Shown piece by piece: positions 10,393-21,619 of a DNA stretch of 64,000 nt. Position numbers and translations under genes: made by a program. The stretch lies in the NCBI GenBank assembly GCA_038277395.1, contig CM076191.1, positions 32,635,936 through 32,699,935 on the forward strand. The letters run 5' to 3'. The DNA comes from Dryocosmus kuriphilus. Lineage: Eukaryota; Arthropoda; Insecta; Hymenoptera; Cynipidae. The first letter of the stretch is position 1. The number at the start of each line of letters is the position of its first letter. Under the pieces are notes generated by a model. The model ran no database searches. It saw only the letters and a list, made by a program, of their open reading frames with translations, and had not been told where the DNA came from.

Positions 10393-11785
10393 TCGAATCA
10401 TTTGAAAATCAGACACGATTCTACACTTAAAGTCGCAGAATCTATCGGGGACCAAATATGTTGTGTTTTTAGAGAAAATGGGGCGATACGTATTTTTCTG
10501 ATTTAAAAATAACAAAATTTGTAACAAGTTATGCGTATTTCAATCTTGTGCTTTGTTTTTTAAAACAAAATCGTTTTGCCCATTTTTGTAAAACTTGTAC
10601 TTTGATTAAAAAGATATCTTGTACGTTTGATCCTAGCTAAAAAACTTTTGTAGCCGTTAAAATTCTTTTTTCTTACAATCGTATCCTCGAATTTTTCTTG
10701 AAAAAAGACATACGATAAAATGCTCAAATAAATTTTTGCAGCCCTAAGAAAGTTCTATGGAGTACGTTTCTTGTTCTTCTGTGATATCCTTCATCGTTTA
10801 CAAGGAAAATTCAAAAATTATATTTTTAGGAAAATAAAATTTCTTCTGGTCTCAAACATGGTTTAAAACGCATGATGCTGATAAGGTATCTCTTTTCTAT
10901 TACCAGAAAGTGTGAAAAAAAACTATGCGAAAAAAAATAAAAAAGGTGAGGTTTACCGCAAATTATTTTTTATTCTTTTTGCCAAATGTTGAAAACATGA
11001 AAGAAATATTTTCTGGAAAACTCCACCTTCTTTATTGCTCCAAATATTTGTGAAAAGTTTGTACTAATAGAAAAAAGGCATCTTATCGGCGTCATGAAGG
11101 GTAAACCGATTTTTGAAAGCGGGAGAATTTTCTTTTCACAAACGTAATTTTATAATTTTTCTTGTAAACGATGAAAGCTGTAGCAAAAGAACAAGATACA
11201 TTTTTGGGTAAAAATTTTGTAGACGTGCCAGCATTGAACTGTACATTTTTGTAAGTTTTTCATTGTTTCCAAGAAAAAGTAGAACATTCGTTTGTAAGAA
11301 AAAAGAATTCACCTGGCCACAAACGCTATTTAACCAGCATCAAACTCACAAGACATCTTTTTATTATCAAAGTACAAGTTCTAGAAAATTGGCCAAATAT
11401 TATAAGTGAGATTTTTGGAAAAATCTATTTTTTTACTTTTTTTCCGGAAAAAACCGCTGCCATTTTGTTAATTTTAAAACTTCTTTCAAATTTTTCGGCG
11501 GATTTCGTAAAAAGACGACAAACGCTATTGAAGTCAAAAATAAAATAATAAATATCACAATTTATAAGCACAATTTTATAGAGGTTCAAAGACAAAAATC
11601 GGGTTTCTTGAAAAACGAAGTACAAAATTTAAATCCGCATAACTTCTGAAGAGTTTCTTCTTTGCAAGTCGGAAAAATACATGTCGCCTTATTGCCTCTA
11701 ATAAACAACTTATTTCGTCCCCAAGAGATTATTTGCGACTTCAAGTGTAAAGCCCTGTCTGATTAGAAATTGATTCGGGTCTCTT
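10393..11785. repeat. 1.4 kb imperfect palindrome (two ~560-700 base inverted arms)
   Basis: The left arm at about 10393-10955 pairs with the right arm at about 11020-11785 in reverse order along its whole length. Examples are AAACTTGTACTTTGATTAAA at 10588 against TTTATTATCAAAGTACAAG at 11360, CCTTCATCGTTTACAAG near 10790 against CTTGTAAACGATGAAAG near 11160, and the outer block with CACTTAAAGTCGC near 10425 against GCGACTTCAAGTG near 11737. Arms are perhaps 70 to 75 percent identical by eye, with a short loop near 10960-11020. TA dinucleotides lie just outside the CACTT/AAGTG pair. It may be a foldback or MITE-type element, and a transcript would form a long hairpin. Confidence 0.8.
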
Positions 11786-12471
11786 GTTTTATGAAATTAA
11801 CATTAATAAAATTCTGCACACATTGTTTTCATCTGATTCTTCTAAACAGGTTTTTTGTGAACTTCTTTATTTTAACAAGAAAATAACAAAAAAAGGTTCC
11901 GTGACTTTTGCAGAATACCGTTTGCTATAAAAATGTTCAGATTCATTTAAAAAGATCCTTAATTAATCAATTAAAATATATGATAACATATAAGAACTAA
12001 ATTATCTTGAAACTTTTTCCAACAAAACCAGCAGTTAATATAGTATTGAATTTGTCATAAACATATAAGTTGACGAAAATGATTTCATGGGGAGTACTTG
12101 GCAGTGCTCGGTTTGAAAATATGTCGTCCCGTAGCCACTTTTTTTAGTCCACATGAGCGATTTCCGTATTTTTGGAAAACTGAAAGCTATCTAAATTTCT
12201 CATAAATCTGTCACGGTCGATTTTTTCGAACAAAAAATATATTTATTTTTTTTTAATAAAAACACCAAAAAGAAAGACATTTTGTTGGGAGCGTTTCGAT
12301 TGTTGAGAAATGCTTGGACTAAATCCATAATACCTCAAAATAATGAAGCAACTATCAAGAAAAGTTTTCTAATAGCTTAGCAGTTGTTAACAAATTTATT
12401 GATATAATTACAAGGAAAGATGGAATATTCCTTCTTAATTGTTTAATTGTTTAACGTCCGGAAATTAAAGT
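11786..12471. other. No gene seen
   Basis: AT-rich sequence with no domain-like frame, no repeat I could pair elsewhere in the window and no RNA gene. Confidence 0.5.
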
Positions 12472-12560
12472 AAATAAATAACCATATTCGACACTTCCAG
12501 ACTATAGTCTATATAGTCTATAGTCTATAGTCTGGAAGTGTCGAATATGGTTATTTATTT
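12472..12560. repeat. Perfect 36-base inverted repeat with 17-base loop
   Basis: The left arm 12472-12507 and right arm 12525-12560 are exact reverse complements (outer end AAATAAATAACC, inner end CCAGACTATAG). The 17-base loop is built from further CTATAG units and could extend the pairing. A perfect hairpin of this length in otherwise diverged DNA must be recent or under constraint. Alternatives are a small inverted duplication formed during break repair, or an assembly fold-back artefact. Confidence 0.9.
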
Positions 12561-13213
12561 AAATGTATTGATTTTTTTTATAAACAAGTAAGTAAGTGAA
12601 AATGGATTCGTGGGGTTTAACAGTGATTCTTCATTTGATTTGCACTAAATTAGAACAATTTACACACAAAATCCGTTTTTTCATTAAATTCATTGAAGAT
12701 AATAAATAATTTTTTAATTTGTGAACACATTTTGTAAGAAATAATCCACAGCAAGTATTTATGATGAAGTTATTTAATTTTCTTATCGTCAAGCCGTCTG
12801 AATTTATACGCAAATGTCATTTATACTTGTCAGATGTAGTAATGTATTTACAATGGATGATAGTTTAAACAAATGTATTTTACAAATGCATTTTTCGTCT
12901 AATTCTAGTTTTTTTCAACGTAAGCAACAATTAAAAACTAATTCTTGAACTTTTTTTTTAAAACCTCGATAATAATCAACTGTTGGAATTCTTTTTAATA
13001 ATTTTATTCGCACATTATTTTCTCAAACATTGTGAAGAAATGAAAGCCTACTTTAGTTGTGAAGTAAGCTTATTTATTGGACAGTTTCAGGCCTGCACCA
13101 CAGAAAGCGATTTAAAAAAAAACCGAAAATGGGGATTTGTTGAGGCAATAATATCTTTATATTAATCATCATTGATTTCAGTAGCACATTTAAATCATTT
13201 TCAAATATTTCAG

Positions 13214-13396
13214 GTTGAAGTTGATGAGGATTATTTCTTTGTTGATGCATTAGAGGAAAATGACGCTGAAGGTTTAGGGTCAGCTGCCAGTGTCGAATTC
13301 CCAATCAAACAGTGTTTTTTATCACTTCATGGTTTGGCAAACAATGAAGAAATCAAGATTCCCATAAATGTTCCATTGGACGAAAATCAAGTATAA
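13214..13396 (+). CDS. Possible terminal exon of an unrecognised gene
   Basis: A polypyrimidine/AG acceptor (ATATTTCAG ending at 13213) precedes a 61-codon frame, VEVDEDYFFVDAL to NVPLDENQV, that ends at TAA 13394-13396. An AATAAA lies about 70 bases after the stop, near 13463. The peptide is acidic and has better codon-like composition than surrounding frames, but it has no domain I can name. It could be the last exon of a plus-strand gene that includes the exon-like blocks at 2867-4639, which end in a vaguely similar PLDVDEGEE phrase. That link is speculative. Confidence 0.32.
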   Translation, partial: VEVDEDYFFVDALEENDAEGLGSAASVEFPIKQCFLSLHGLANNEEIKIPINVPLDENQV

Positions 13397-14804
13397 TAAA
13401 TACCAAACACTAGATATTTAGTTGATGAAGTTTTTCATTTCAGTCTTTCGGTCATATTTTGTAAATAAAACGACTTCAATTAAGTGGGACTTATTTATTA
13501 ATATAATTTTGATTCGACGTTTCGATCAAACATGCGGGTCTTTTTGAAGAATCTATAAGTAATTAATTATAAATAATGTCAAGAAACATAGCATAATGTT
13601 ATTTTAAAATAATAATGACTTACGCGCGCGTACACTATTGAAGTAGAATTTTTTACTGCATTAAAATAAAAGTATTTTAAAAGTGTATAAAAATACACCA
13701 CTATTATTGATGATACAGAAGTAGATAGAAGTTAAGTTTAATCGTACTTTTTTTATGAAACAGCAACTTTTTTTCGCGCTAAAAAACTGTCATGGTAGAA
13801 AACAATTTTATTTAAGTCGTAATTAAAATAAGTTTATATAATAACTAAGTATCTTGTACACGGGAAAAAATTTTGTAAGAATACTTGCTATTATAATATT
13901 TATAATTGATATAGATACTATTTGGAGAAATCGAGTAAACGTAAAAATTATGGTTACAAAGGCTATAAGGTGACCCGATATTTTATTTACTTCAAAAAAA
14001 AAAGGCGGAAAAAAAATACATACCAAGCTAATTCATTGATCACGTCATGGACTACCATTTGCTCTTAATGTACAATAGAATTTTCTTATCTTCTCGAAAA
14101 ATTGTGTAATCTGAATGGTTGTTAAATCAAAAAATTTATTTCCAGTTAATGAATGCAGAGTAAATATTTCTGACAATTGTAACTTCATTTTTGCAAGGAA
14201 AAAAATATTATTTTTTCATTTGGGGGCCAACAAAAGTCCGCGTCGCTATCCTTCCCTTGAAAGTCTTTTAATTCTAAAATTTAAAACATAAAACATTCTA
14301 CGGTCAAATACGCTCCAAATATACACGTAATTATACACAGAATAGTCTTCAAATTTTCTGCGCAATTTTTTCATAAAAATACATGTCACTAAAATACAGT
14401 TGGGAACCGCATGATTAAAAACAAAAGTAACTCCTATAGATATTCGTGAATTAAATTCAATTCCAAATTTGACCTTATTAAAAGTAAATATTTTTTTGTT
14501 TTTACTTATAATTTGGAATTTATTTGAATCGAGTTATTAAACATAAAGCTATTTCTCACAATCTCGAAGAGTTTCACCAATTAGTATATAAGGAATCTTT
14601 AAACTCCTCTACTCAGCGTGACTTGCGTGCGATGCATGTATAGGGATTTGTTTATGTGTTCCTACTATATATAATTTAAGGTTAAGTTACCTCTGTGAGT
14701 GTGTCTTTTATACAATGTTGTGTACTAATAATAATAATAATAATGATATTGTGCTCATTAATCATGGTTTACGTATTCTGTGAGTTGACGGAGATCACGA
14801 GGTT
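13397..14804. other. No gene seen; AAT microsatellite
   Basis: No coding feature was found. An (AAT)n run lies at about 14727-14745. The rest is AT-rich unique-looking sequence. Confidence 0.5.
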
Positions 14805-15125
14805 ATTTAAAAAAAAATAACTTTGTTAACGTAGCAACTTATTTGTTACTTTTCAACAAAGCTTCATAGTAGTCCCAACAAAAGAAGCTTCATTATCGAA
14901 ACAAATAACTTTCTTAGCTTAGCAATTAATTTTTTTTCAACATACTTTTATAGTTACTCTAACAAAATTGTCTTTTTAATTTTTTATCGGAACAAATAAC
15001 TTTGTTACCTTAGCAAATCATCTTTTTTAACAAAGTTTTATTGTTATTTTCACCAAATTGGCTGCATTATCGAGGCAAATAACTTTGTCATTGTTATAAA
15101 GATTTTTATAACAAAGCCAACTTTG
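14805..15125. repeat. Tandem repeat, about four units of 83-93 bases
   Basis: The phrase CAAATAACTTTGTTACCTTA or a variant recurs near 14813, 14900, 14993 and 15076. Each instance is followed by a T-rich stretch and an AACAAAGTTTT-like segment, then ATTATCGA before the next unit. Units are diverged from each other, so the array is old. It has no coding sense. Confidence 0.8.
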
Positions 15126-16140
15126 TTAATTTTACCCATTTTTTTTTTATAGTGCAATCCTTACAAATTTATTTTGTTGAAGTATCAAGTTTTTTTGACA
15201 TTGACAAAGTATTTTTTTAGTGCAGTTACATATAAAAAGATTGTGAAAAATAGTTTCTTGTATGTGTCATCGATGAAAGACAACAAACGATCCGACAACT
15301 CCTTCGCACAATTAAGTAACGGGTCTTACATGCAATTAAATAGTTAATATTATAGGAGATCCTTGCACTAAAAATGAGTACACAGTTGGTAAAAAAATTA
15401 AGACTGCAGACTCGTTCTATAGGAGTTGTCGCATAATTTAAAAAATCGTTAAAATAGATAATAAAACTTTTGTTTTATCTACAAGTGAAATTTGTAAAGT
15501 ATGTGTGCACATGGTATTGGATAAAAATAGTGAGTACTTATGCGCGGTTCCGAATTTGTACTATTACTAGGATCTCAATTTTGCATTATGTAATTTTAGG
15601 CTATGTTTAATGAAAAAAAATAAAATGCAAAAAATTGTATTTCAGTTTCTTTTAATAACGTATAATATGCCTTTTGCCAACGCTTGACACCCAATATTAA
15701 AATAAATGTAATATTAAAATAAATATAATTTTAGAATTATTATAGAATATTATAGTATTAAAAAAATTAATGTACTTTAGCGACAGCTTAAAAAATAGGA
15801 ATGCATTTAATTTGCGCTGGTAGTGTCTTAATGTTTGGAAAAGATTATGAATTTCATATGAAAATAAGAAAAAAAACAAACTTAAATATTTATATTAATA
15901 AAAAAAGTGTATCATAAAAAAAATAATATCGTCAACTACAATTTTCTTTATAATTGAAATAAATATTTCCTACGCCTTTGGGAAGTTGTAACTTGTTGCA
16001 GCCGTATTTATTTTCAGGCTGCTGGAAGAGTTACTGAATTGGGACGGAATGGGAGAAACTGAATGGGAACCATGGAGCCGACGATTATGGTTGGGATTTA
16101 TTGCCTGGATCAGTTACACTCGCCGCCCTCAAGCGACATA
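15126..16140. other. No gene seen
   Basis: AT-rich sequence. The slightly GC-richer 16010-16140 segment has no recognised structure. Confidence 0.45.
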
Positions 16141-16648
16141 AAAAAAACGTTGAAAAAATAATTGCTGTTAGCCAATTATTTAATAATTTTTAAACTTTCT
16201 TTCGTGTGCCATTATATGATTAGAATTTTTTTACGTATCTCAAGGTTTGGCTCAGCTTCCTATCACAAGTTGGAGCTGAGATAAGGTCCTTCTCTATAAT
16301 TAACTCTGTACGCTACAATTATTTATATTTTTAAATTTTTATGACACCTGCATTTGCAGAAAATGTCAAGGAATTCGCCTGATTTTTTTCGCCTCGTTTC
16401 TACTGATTTTTCTACAAAATATAAGAAGTCAAAGTTGACTGTCTCAAATTGTCGCCGTTGACCGTGTTTTTATACCTTCAAACAACTGCAACTTTATTTA
16501 TAATTAATATATGACGATGCCATGAATGGAGAATTTGCTCGCAATAAAATTATCTTTGCAGTGAAGTTAGTCACGTTCTTGAGCGGTTTTTTTTCACTGA
16601 CTTCTTCAAAGTTTTGTAGAGAGGTCAACATTTTTGAAACCTATAGTA
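16141..16648. repeat. 0.5 kb repeat, copy B, joined to truncated errantivirus
   Basis: This matches the reverse complement of 4747-5258. The match ends at CCTATAGTA (16640-16648), exactly where errantivirus pol sequence begins, so this point is a rearrangement or deletion breakpoint. By chance the repeat's last 126 bases (from the ATG at 16522) are open and in frame with pol. The resulting N-terminus of the long frame is therefore not a viral or host protein. Confidence 0.85.
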
Positions 16649-17811
16649 AGGCGTACGTACTACCCGGAGACCCATTACCGTGCACAGCGCTAGCTGAACA
16701 CGAAATTACATTAAATTCGGGCAAAATAATAAACCTTAGATCACACAAACTACCCGAGAAACACAAAGAATTTGCTTTAGAGGAAACGCCAAAACTTTTA
16801 GACAAAGGAATAATAAGACATTCACAATCCCCATTCAATTCCCCATTATGGATTGTACCCAAAAAAGGAGAAAAATTAAGAATGGTCATAGATTACAGGC
16901 AGATCAACAAAGACACAGACCAAGATGCCTACCCTCTACCTATAATCGATGACATCTTGGATCAGCTTGGAAAAGCAAAATTCTTCTCAGCTCTCGATCT
17001 GAGCGCAGGCTTCCACCAAATACCAATGAAGGAGGAATGTAAGAAGTACACCGCCTTCTCGACACAAAAAGGGCACTTCGAGTACAACCGCCTCCCTTTT
17101 GGTTTAAAAAACGCTCCAGCCACATTCCAAAGAATGATGGACAGAGCATTTCACGGCCTCATTGGAAAGCACTGCCTAGTTTATATCGACGACATAGTCA
17201 TATTTGGGAACACAATCCAAGAACATAACAACAACCTTGAACTCATCCTACAACGTATCACTAATCTGGGATTAAAATTGGAACCTACAAAATGCGAGTA
17301 TTTAAAACCAGAACTAGAGTATTTGGGCCACATTTTAACAAAAGATGGAGTAAAACCAAATAATGAAAAGATTCAGAAAATATTCAATTTTAAACAAATA
17401 AAAACAATAAAAGACGTACAGTCTTTCCTCGGATTAACTGGTTATTATAGAAAATTCATCAAGAACTTCTCTACCATCGCTAAACCCTTAACATTACTGA
17501 CACAAAAGGAAACACCATTTGATTGGACGCCGAACTGCGAAAAAGCCTTCCAATCCCTAAAAAACGCTTTGACATCTGCGCCAGTACTAAAATTCCCAGA
17601 TTTCAAAAAACAATTCGTCTTAACAACCGACGCTTCCAACTTCGGACTGGGGACAGTCCTTTCTCAAGAAGGGCACCCATGCCTGTTTATATCGAGAACT
17701 CTGAATAAGGCAGAACAGAATTACACAACCAGTGAAAAAGAATTGTTGGCAATAGTATGGGCCGTCAAGCGTTTAAGGCAATATCTATTAGGAAAAAAAA
17801 ATTCACTATAA
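16649..17811 (+). pseudogene. pol: Errantivirus pol: reverse transcriptase and RNase H start (copy 1)
   Basis: The open frame runs from 16522, but only sequence from 16649 is retroelement. It covers the reverse transcriptase: substrate-contact motif MVIDYRQINK, first catalytic aspartate in ALDLSAGFHQIP, LPFGLKNAPATFQ, and the active-site YIDD at residues about 221-224 of this frame. It then enters the RNase H domain (TTDASNFGLGTVLS, SEKELLAIVWAVKRL). The frame fails at a nine-A run at 17793-17801 inside RNase H. Copy 2 has eight A in the same place and is also out of frame. Upstream pol codons are deleted. Confidence 0.93.
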
Positions 17812-18152
17812 AAACTGACCATAAAGCACTAATCTGGCTACATAACGTAAAGGACCCTAGCTCTCGCTTACTCAGATGGAGATTAAGGCTCGAGGAAAAC
17901 GTATACGAAATTGAATACCTAAAAGGCAAGGAAAGTAAAGTAGCCGATTGCCTGTCAAGATTATTCCCTATTAACGACAAAGACATAGGGCAAATATTTG
18001 CCATAACCAAAGACTCCCTACGGCAAGCAATGGAAAGTGCAGGGATAACGGAGGAAGAAGAAGAAGATTTGGAAGACCTGTTACCAGAAATTGAAATATT
18101 CGACACCCCAGTCATTATAGAATATAGAATCCAGAAGGAAAAGATAAAATAG
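17757..18152 (+). pseudogene. pol: Errantivirus pol: RNase H end and linker (copy 1)
   Basis: From about 17795 this frame holds the rest of RNase H (KTDHKALIWLHNVKDPSSRLLRWRL and the SKVADCLSRL block typical of gypsy RNase H ends), followed by an acidic linker toward integrase. Residues before about 17795 are out-of-frame reading. A stop at 18150-18152 interrupts the linker. Sense resumes in another frame upstream of 18242. Confidence 0.85.
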
Positions 18153-18241
18153 AATTACCGAACAAAAAAACGAAAGAACCTTCGCCTGAAGCAAACTCAG
18201 AAGAAGAAAAGGAACCCAAAAGACAACCTGATCCAGAAAAT

Positions 18242-19680
18242 TTGCATACCGACTTTATGCAATGGCGACTAAACCCTATCCCCGGAAAAATTAAAATAAA
18301 ACCCAACGCGATAGGAAAATTATGGAAAACGCTAAAAAGGGAAGACTTGCCAGAATTTAACGAGGAACAGTGGCTGAGAAAATTGGGCCAAGTCATCGAA
18401 GAAATACTAAGCAAAAGGCTAACCATTATCCGTATCCCGTATAGGAGACCCTTTAATTTCCCCTTTGGAAAATGAGTTACTCCAAGAAATGTTAGAATTC
18501 ATATCAACACTCTACCCGGAAAACACATTCTTGCTATGCTTCGTTAACACAAGAGAATTAATAAAAGAAGAAAAAGAAGCAATTGTGAAGGAAGCACATG
18601 CAAGCCACATGGGCGAGCAGAATACTCTAGAAAGGGCACAAAAGCTAGGACACTGGACCAATATGGAGAATGACGTTAAAAAATACGTGAAACATTGCCC
18701 GATCTTCCAACTCAATAAGACCACGAGAATTAAATATCAAATGGAAAGTGTATTCCCGGATATCCCTCTAAAGCCAAACGATAAAATAGCCATGGATATT
18801 TATGGACCCTTACCAGAAACAACCGAAGGAAATAAGTATGTACTGAGCATACAAGACCGATTAACTAGATATACCGTACTCCTCCCTTTAAAAAATGAAA
18901 CCGCAAAAAACATAATGGAACAATTAATCGACCACTACATATACACATTCGGAGCCCCGAAAACAGTACTAACCGACCAAGGACAAAACTTTGTCTCCGA
19001 TCTAATGCAACAGTTCGAAGAAACCCTCAAAATACGACACATTAGAACGACAGCATTTCACCCGCAATCAAACGGGAACATCGAAAGGATGCATTCGACT
19101 TTAGGAAACCTAATCAGGACATCCATAGCGGAAAATAACAAAGAATGGGATAGTAACTTAAAATTCATAAATTTTGTAATAAACACAACAAAAAAACCAA
19201 ACTACTGGATTTTCACCCTTTGAACTCACCTTCGGAAGAGAACCAAACTTACCATCAACCATTCAACAGAACCCGAATATAACCTATCAAGAACTAATCA
19301 ACAAGTGGAAAAAAAGACACGAGATAAACCTAGCAAGGGCCAGAGAAAAGATTAGTTTAGAAAACGAGAAAACAAAGAAGCACCTAGACGCAAGGATTAT
19401 CAAACATCACCCACTATATGAAATAAACCAGCTGGTTTTAAAGTAAAAAATAACACAAAAAATAATAAATTAGACCCCTCTTGGAAAGGCCCTTACAAAA
19501 TAATCGGTGTTTTAAACAACAACAATAATCTAAAACTACTAGCAAAAAACAAAGTGATACAGGTCCATATTGATAACGTCATGCCTTACTTTTCAGATGA
19601 GGGTCGGCCTCTTACTACTGACAATGATGGCCCTGGTCAAAGCACAAGTAAAAATCGAGCCGCTGACAACCAACTTGTAT
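18242..19680 (+). pseudogene. pol: Errantivirus integrase, frameshifted (copy 1)
   Basis: The integrase is split over several frames: a linker block (18242-18475), the main block (18465-19223) and a C-terminal tail read in two further frames to about 19680. The zinc-binding region keeps its two histidines (HASHMGEQNTLERAQKLGHW), but the second of the paired cysteines is Phe (CPIFQ), where copy 2 has CPICQ. The DDE triad is present: MDIYGPL, LTDQGQNF and NGNIERMH. A frameshift in an A run near 19190 cuts the core from FSPFELTFGREPN. The C-terminal GPY-type motif is visible as WKGPYKII near 19480. The tail overlaps the env start. Confidence 0.88.
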
Positions 19681-21395
19681 AAAGAAGAACTCGGTTTGGC
19701 CACCATTTACGAAGAACAATGGACACTCATAATCGGAGTCAATCTTACCAACACTTATGAAAGAATGTATACCATTAACAAACTAAAAGATTTCTTAACC
19801 CAAAATTGCGACCACAATTGCCCGATTAGGAGCACTGTCGATAGCGTAGCTTCCAGGTATGACCGATTAAAAGCTAAAGAAGTCTTATTACACAATATTA
19901 TGGGCAAAGTTAGACTCAGAAGAGGTTTATTTAACTTCATAGGAGATATCTCGAAAACACTTTTCGGGACACTATCCCAAAACGACATAGATCAGGTCAA
20001 TCACGAATTCGATCAGGTTTACTCGGACAACAAGAGAGTGGCTGAAATTGTTAAAAAACAACACGAAAATCATTAAACTAATTCTCGATAGCTCCTCGCA
20101 AGATATGAAAAGTTTCGACAACAAACTCGTTATCGAAAACCAACTAATGAAGAGACTAATGAACGCGTCAAACGAAGACAAAAGGCAATCAGTGTTACGG
20201 GACAGGATAGCAACCTTAGAGATTTTTATCGCCGAAATGAGCGAAGACCTGTCAACCGCTTTAAATGCGATTAACATAGGTAAACATGGAATGATCGAAC
20301 CCACTATAGTCACGCCTGCGATAATGAAAGCAACCATCCAGGAATTCGAAACCCAGCACAAGACAAGGTATCATTTTGAAGGACGGGAAACCAACTACCA
20401 AAGAATAATCGACTCAGCAGACATTAACATACTAACAACAACAGACTCCTTAGTATATGTCATAAAACTACCGATATTAAAAAATGAAATCCTGACCATC
20501 GAAAGAATAATACCAATCCCAAATAAACAAAAAGATGGGTCTTTCACGAGCATCATATTGGACCACGAGTACCTCCTTACCGGAAGATATATCTATGTGC
20601 CAACCGACAAAGAAAGCCTAAATAAATGCAAATCAGTCGAAGGAATCAAAATTTGTAAGAGACAACAACCGGATTTTTTAACTTATCAGCAAAGTACTTG
20701 CGACGCTAGTCTCCTTAACGTTCAATCTAAAGGTAAATGCAAGTTAGGAACATTCCTATTACAACCGGAAACTTACATACCAATTACAAATGGATACCTA
20801 GCAATATTTACCAAAACAGAGCAAATTGATTTGATTTGCTTTAATCACTCAATGGACTCCCAAACCATCAATGTTGGAACATTTATAATAACCGGAAACA
20901 ACTGCAAAATCATGTCCCAAGAATTTCATTAAACATTAAAACAACGACCTGAACGTCACTCGGACAGTAAAATTGAACTTAACATATGACCAAGACATAC
21001 CAGACATGACCCTGATAAAAGGCAAAATGATTCTATTACCAAACGTTATCGACTCAGACACACTACGGAACACACACCTTAGCCTAGAGAACGCGGAAAG
21101 CATTCTAGAAAAAATCTCAAGCCATCACCGAGTCCAAACATGGAAAGAAAACGCTTTAGAATGGTTAAGATATTTAGGATACATATCGTTAGGCATAATC
21201 ACTTTTCTAACTATGTACAAAATCGGATTATTCAACGCTATAATTGACCTTGTAAAACGACTAATGGGTAACTGCTACACAAATTGTAGTTTCGGCAACA
21301 AAGCCAACACCGTACACCGACAAGAAGCAGTCCCAATGATTAATACTAACATCTCTATACCTAAATCGATTACACCCAGATCTTTGAAATTTTAG
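19597..21395 (+). pseudogene. env: Errantivirus envelope gene in three frames (copy 1)
   Basis: This encodes a baculovirus-F/gypsy-env-type fusion glycoprotein. The likely start is the ATG at 19597, preceded directly by CTTTTCAG, a fitting splice acceptor for a subgenomic env message. A hydrophobic signal segment (VGLLLLTMMALVKA) follows. A basic cleavage site (RLRR) about 108 residues into the protein precedes the hydrophobic stretch GLFNFIGDISKTLFG, a conserved feature of the family. The frame breaks near 20045-20076 and again at 20930. The last block (to 21395) has a membrane-spanning segment, YISLGIITFLTMYKIGLF, and a short tail. As sequenced it cannot yield a full protein. Confidence 0.9.
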
Positions 21396-21430
21396 GTTTT
21401 TAGAGACCAAAAACAGTCCAAAAAGAGGGC

Positions 21431-21619
21431 TGTAATATAGCCACAGGCTCATAGCTCATTTAGATAAGCAACCTATATATATATATATGGGGCATTAGGC
21501 CCAAGAGTTAGTTCTGAGTTTGATTCTACACTGTATACTACGACAATAAAGGCACGTGATATCTCTTCAGAGATATCACTCATTTTTAAAAACCAGATTG
21601 AGTATTTTCCAGTATAACA
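21431..21619 (+). repeat. 3' LTR of errantivirus copy 1 (189 bp)
   Basis: The LTR starts TGTAATATAG and ends CCAGTATAACA, giving the standard TG...CA ends. It has a (TA)n tract of 15 bases at about 21474-21488 that can serve as a TATA box, an AATAAA polyadenylation signal near 21545, and then an 11-base perfect palindrome (GTGATATCTCT, two bases, AGAGATATCAC). It matches the LTRs of copy 2 with very few differences. Confidence 0.95.

Larger units (their letters stand above)
16647..21619 (+). mobile_element. Errantivirus-like LTR retroelement, copy 1, 5'-truncated
   Basis: This copy of a gypsy/errantivirus-type retroelement (Metaviridae) keeps most of pol, all of env and the 3' LTR. It lacks the 5' LTR, leader, gag, protease and the start of pol. 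It is nearly identical to copy 2 at 31289-39146, which lies in the opposite orientation. Frames are broken near 17800 (RNase H), 18150-18470, 19190 and 19435 (integrase), and in env near 20045 and 20930. The polypurine tract AAAAAGAGGGC lies just before the LTR. Because the 5' end is gone, its target duplication cannot be seen. Confidence 0.95.
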
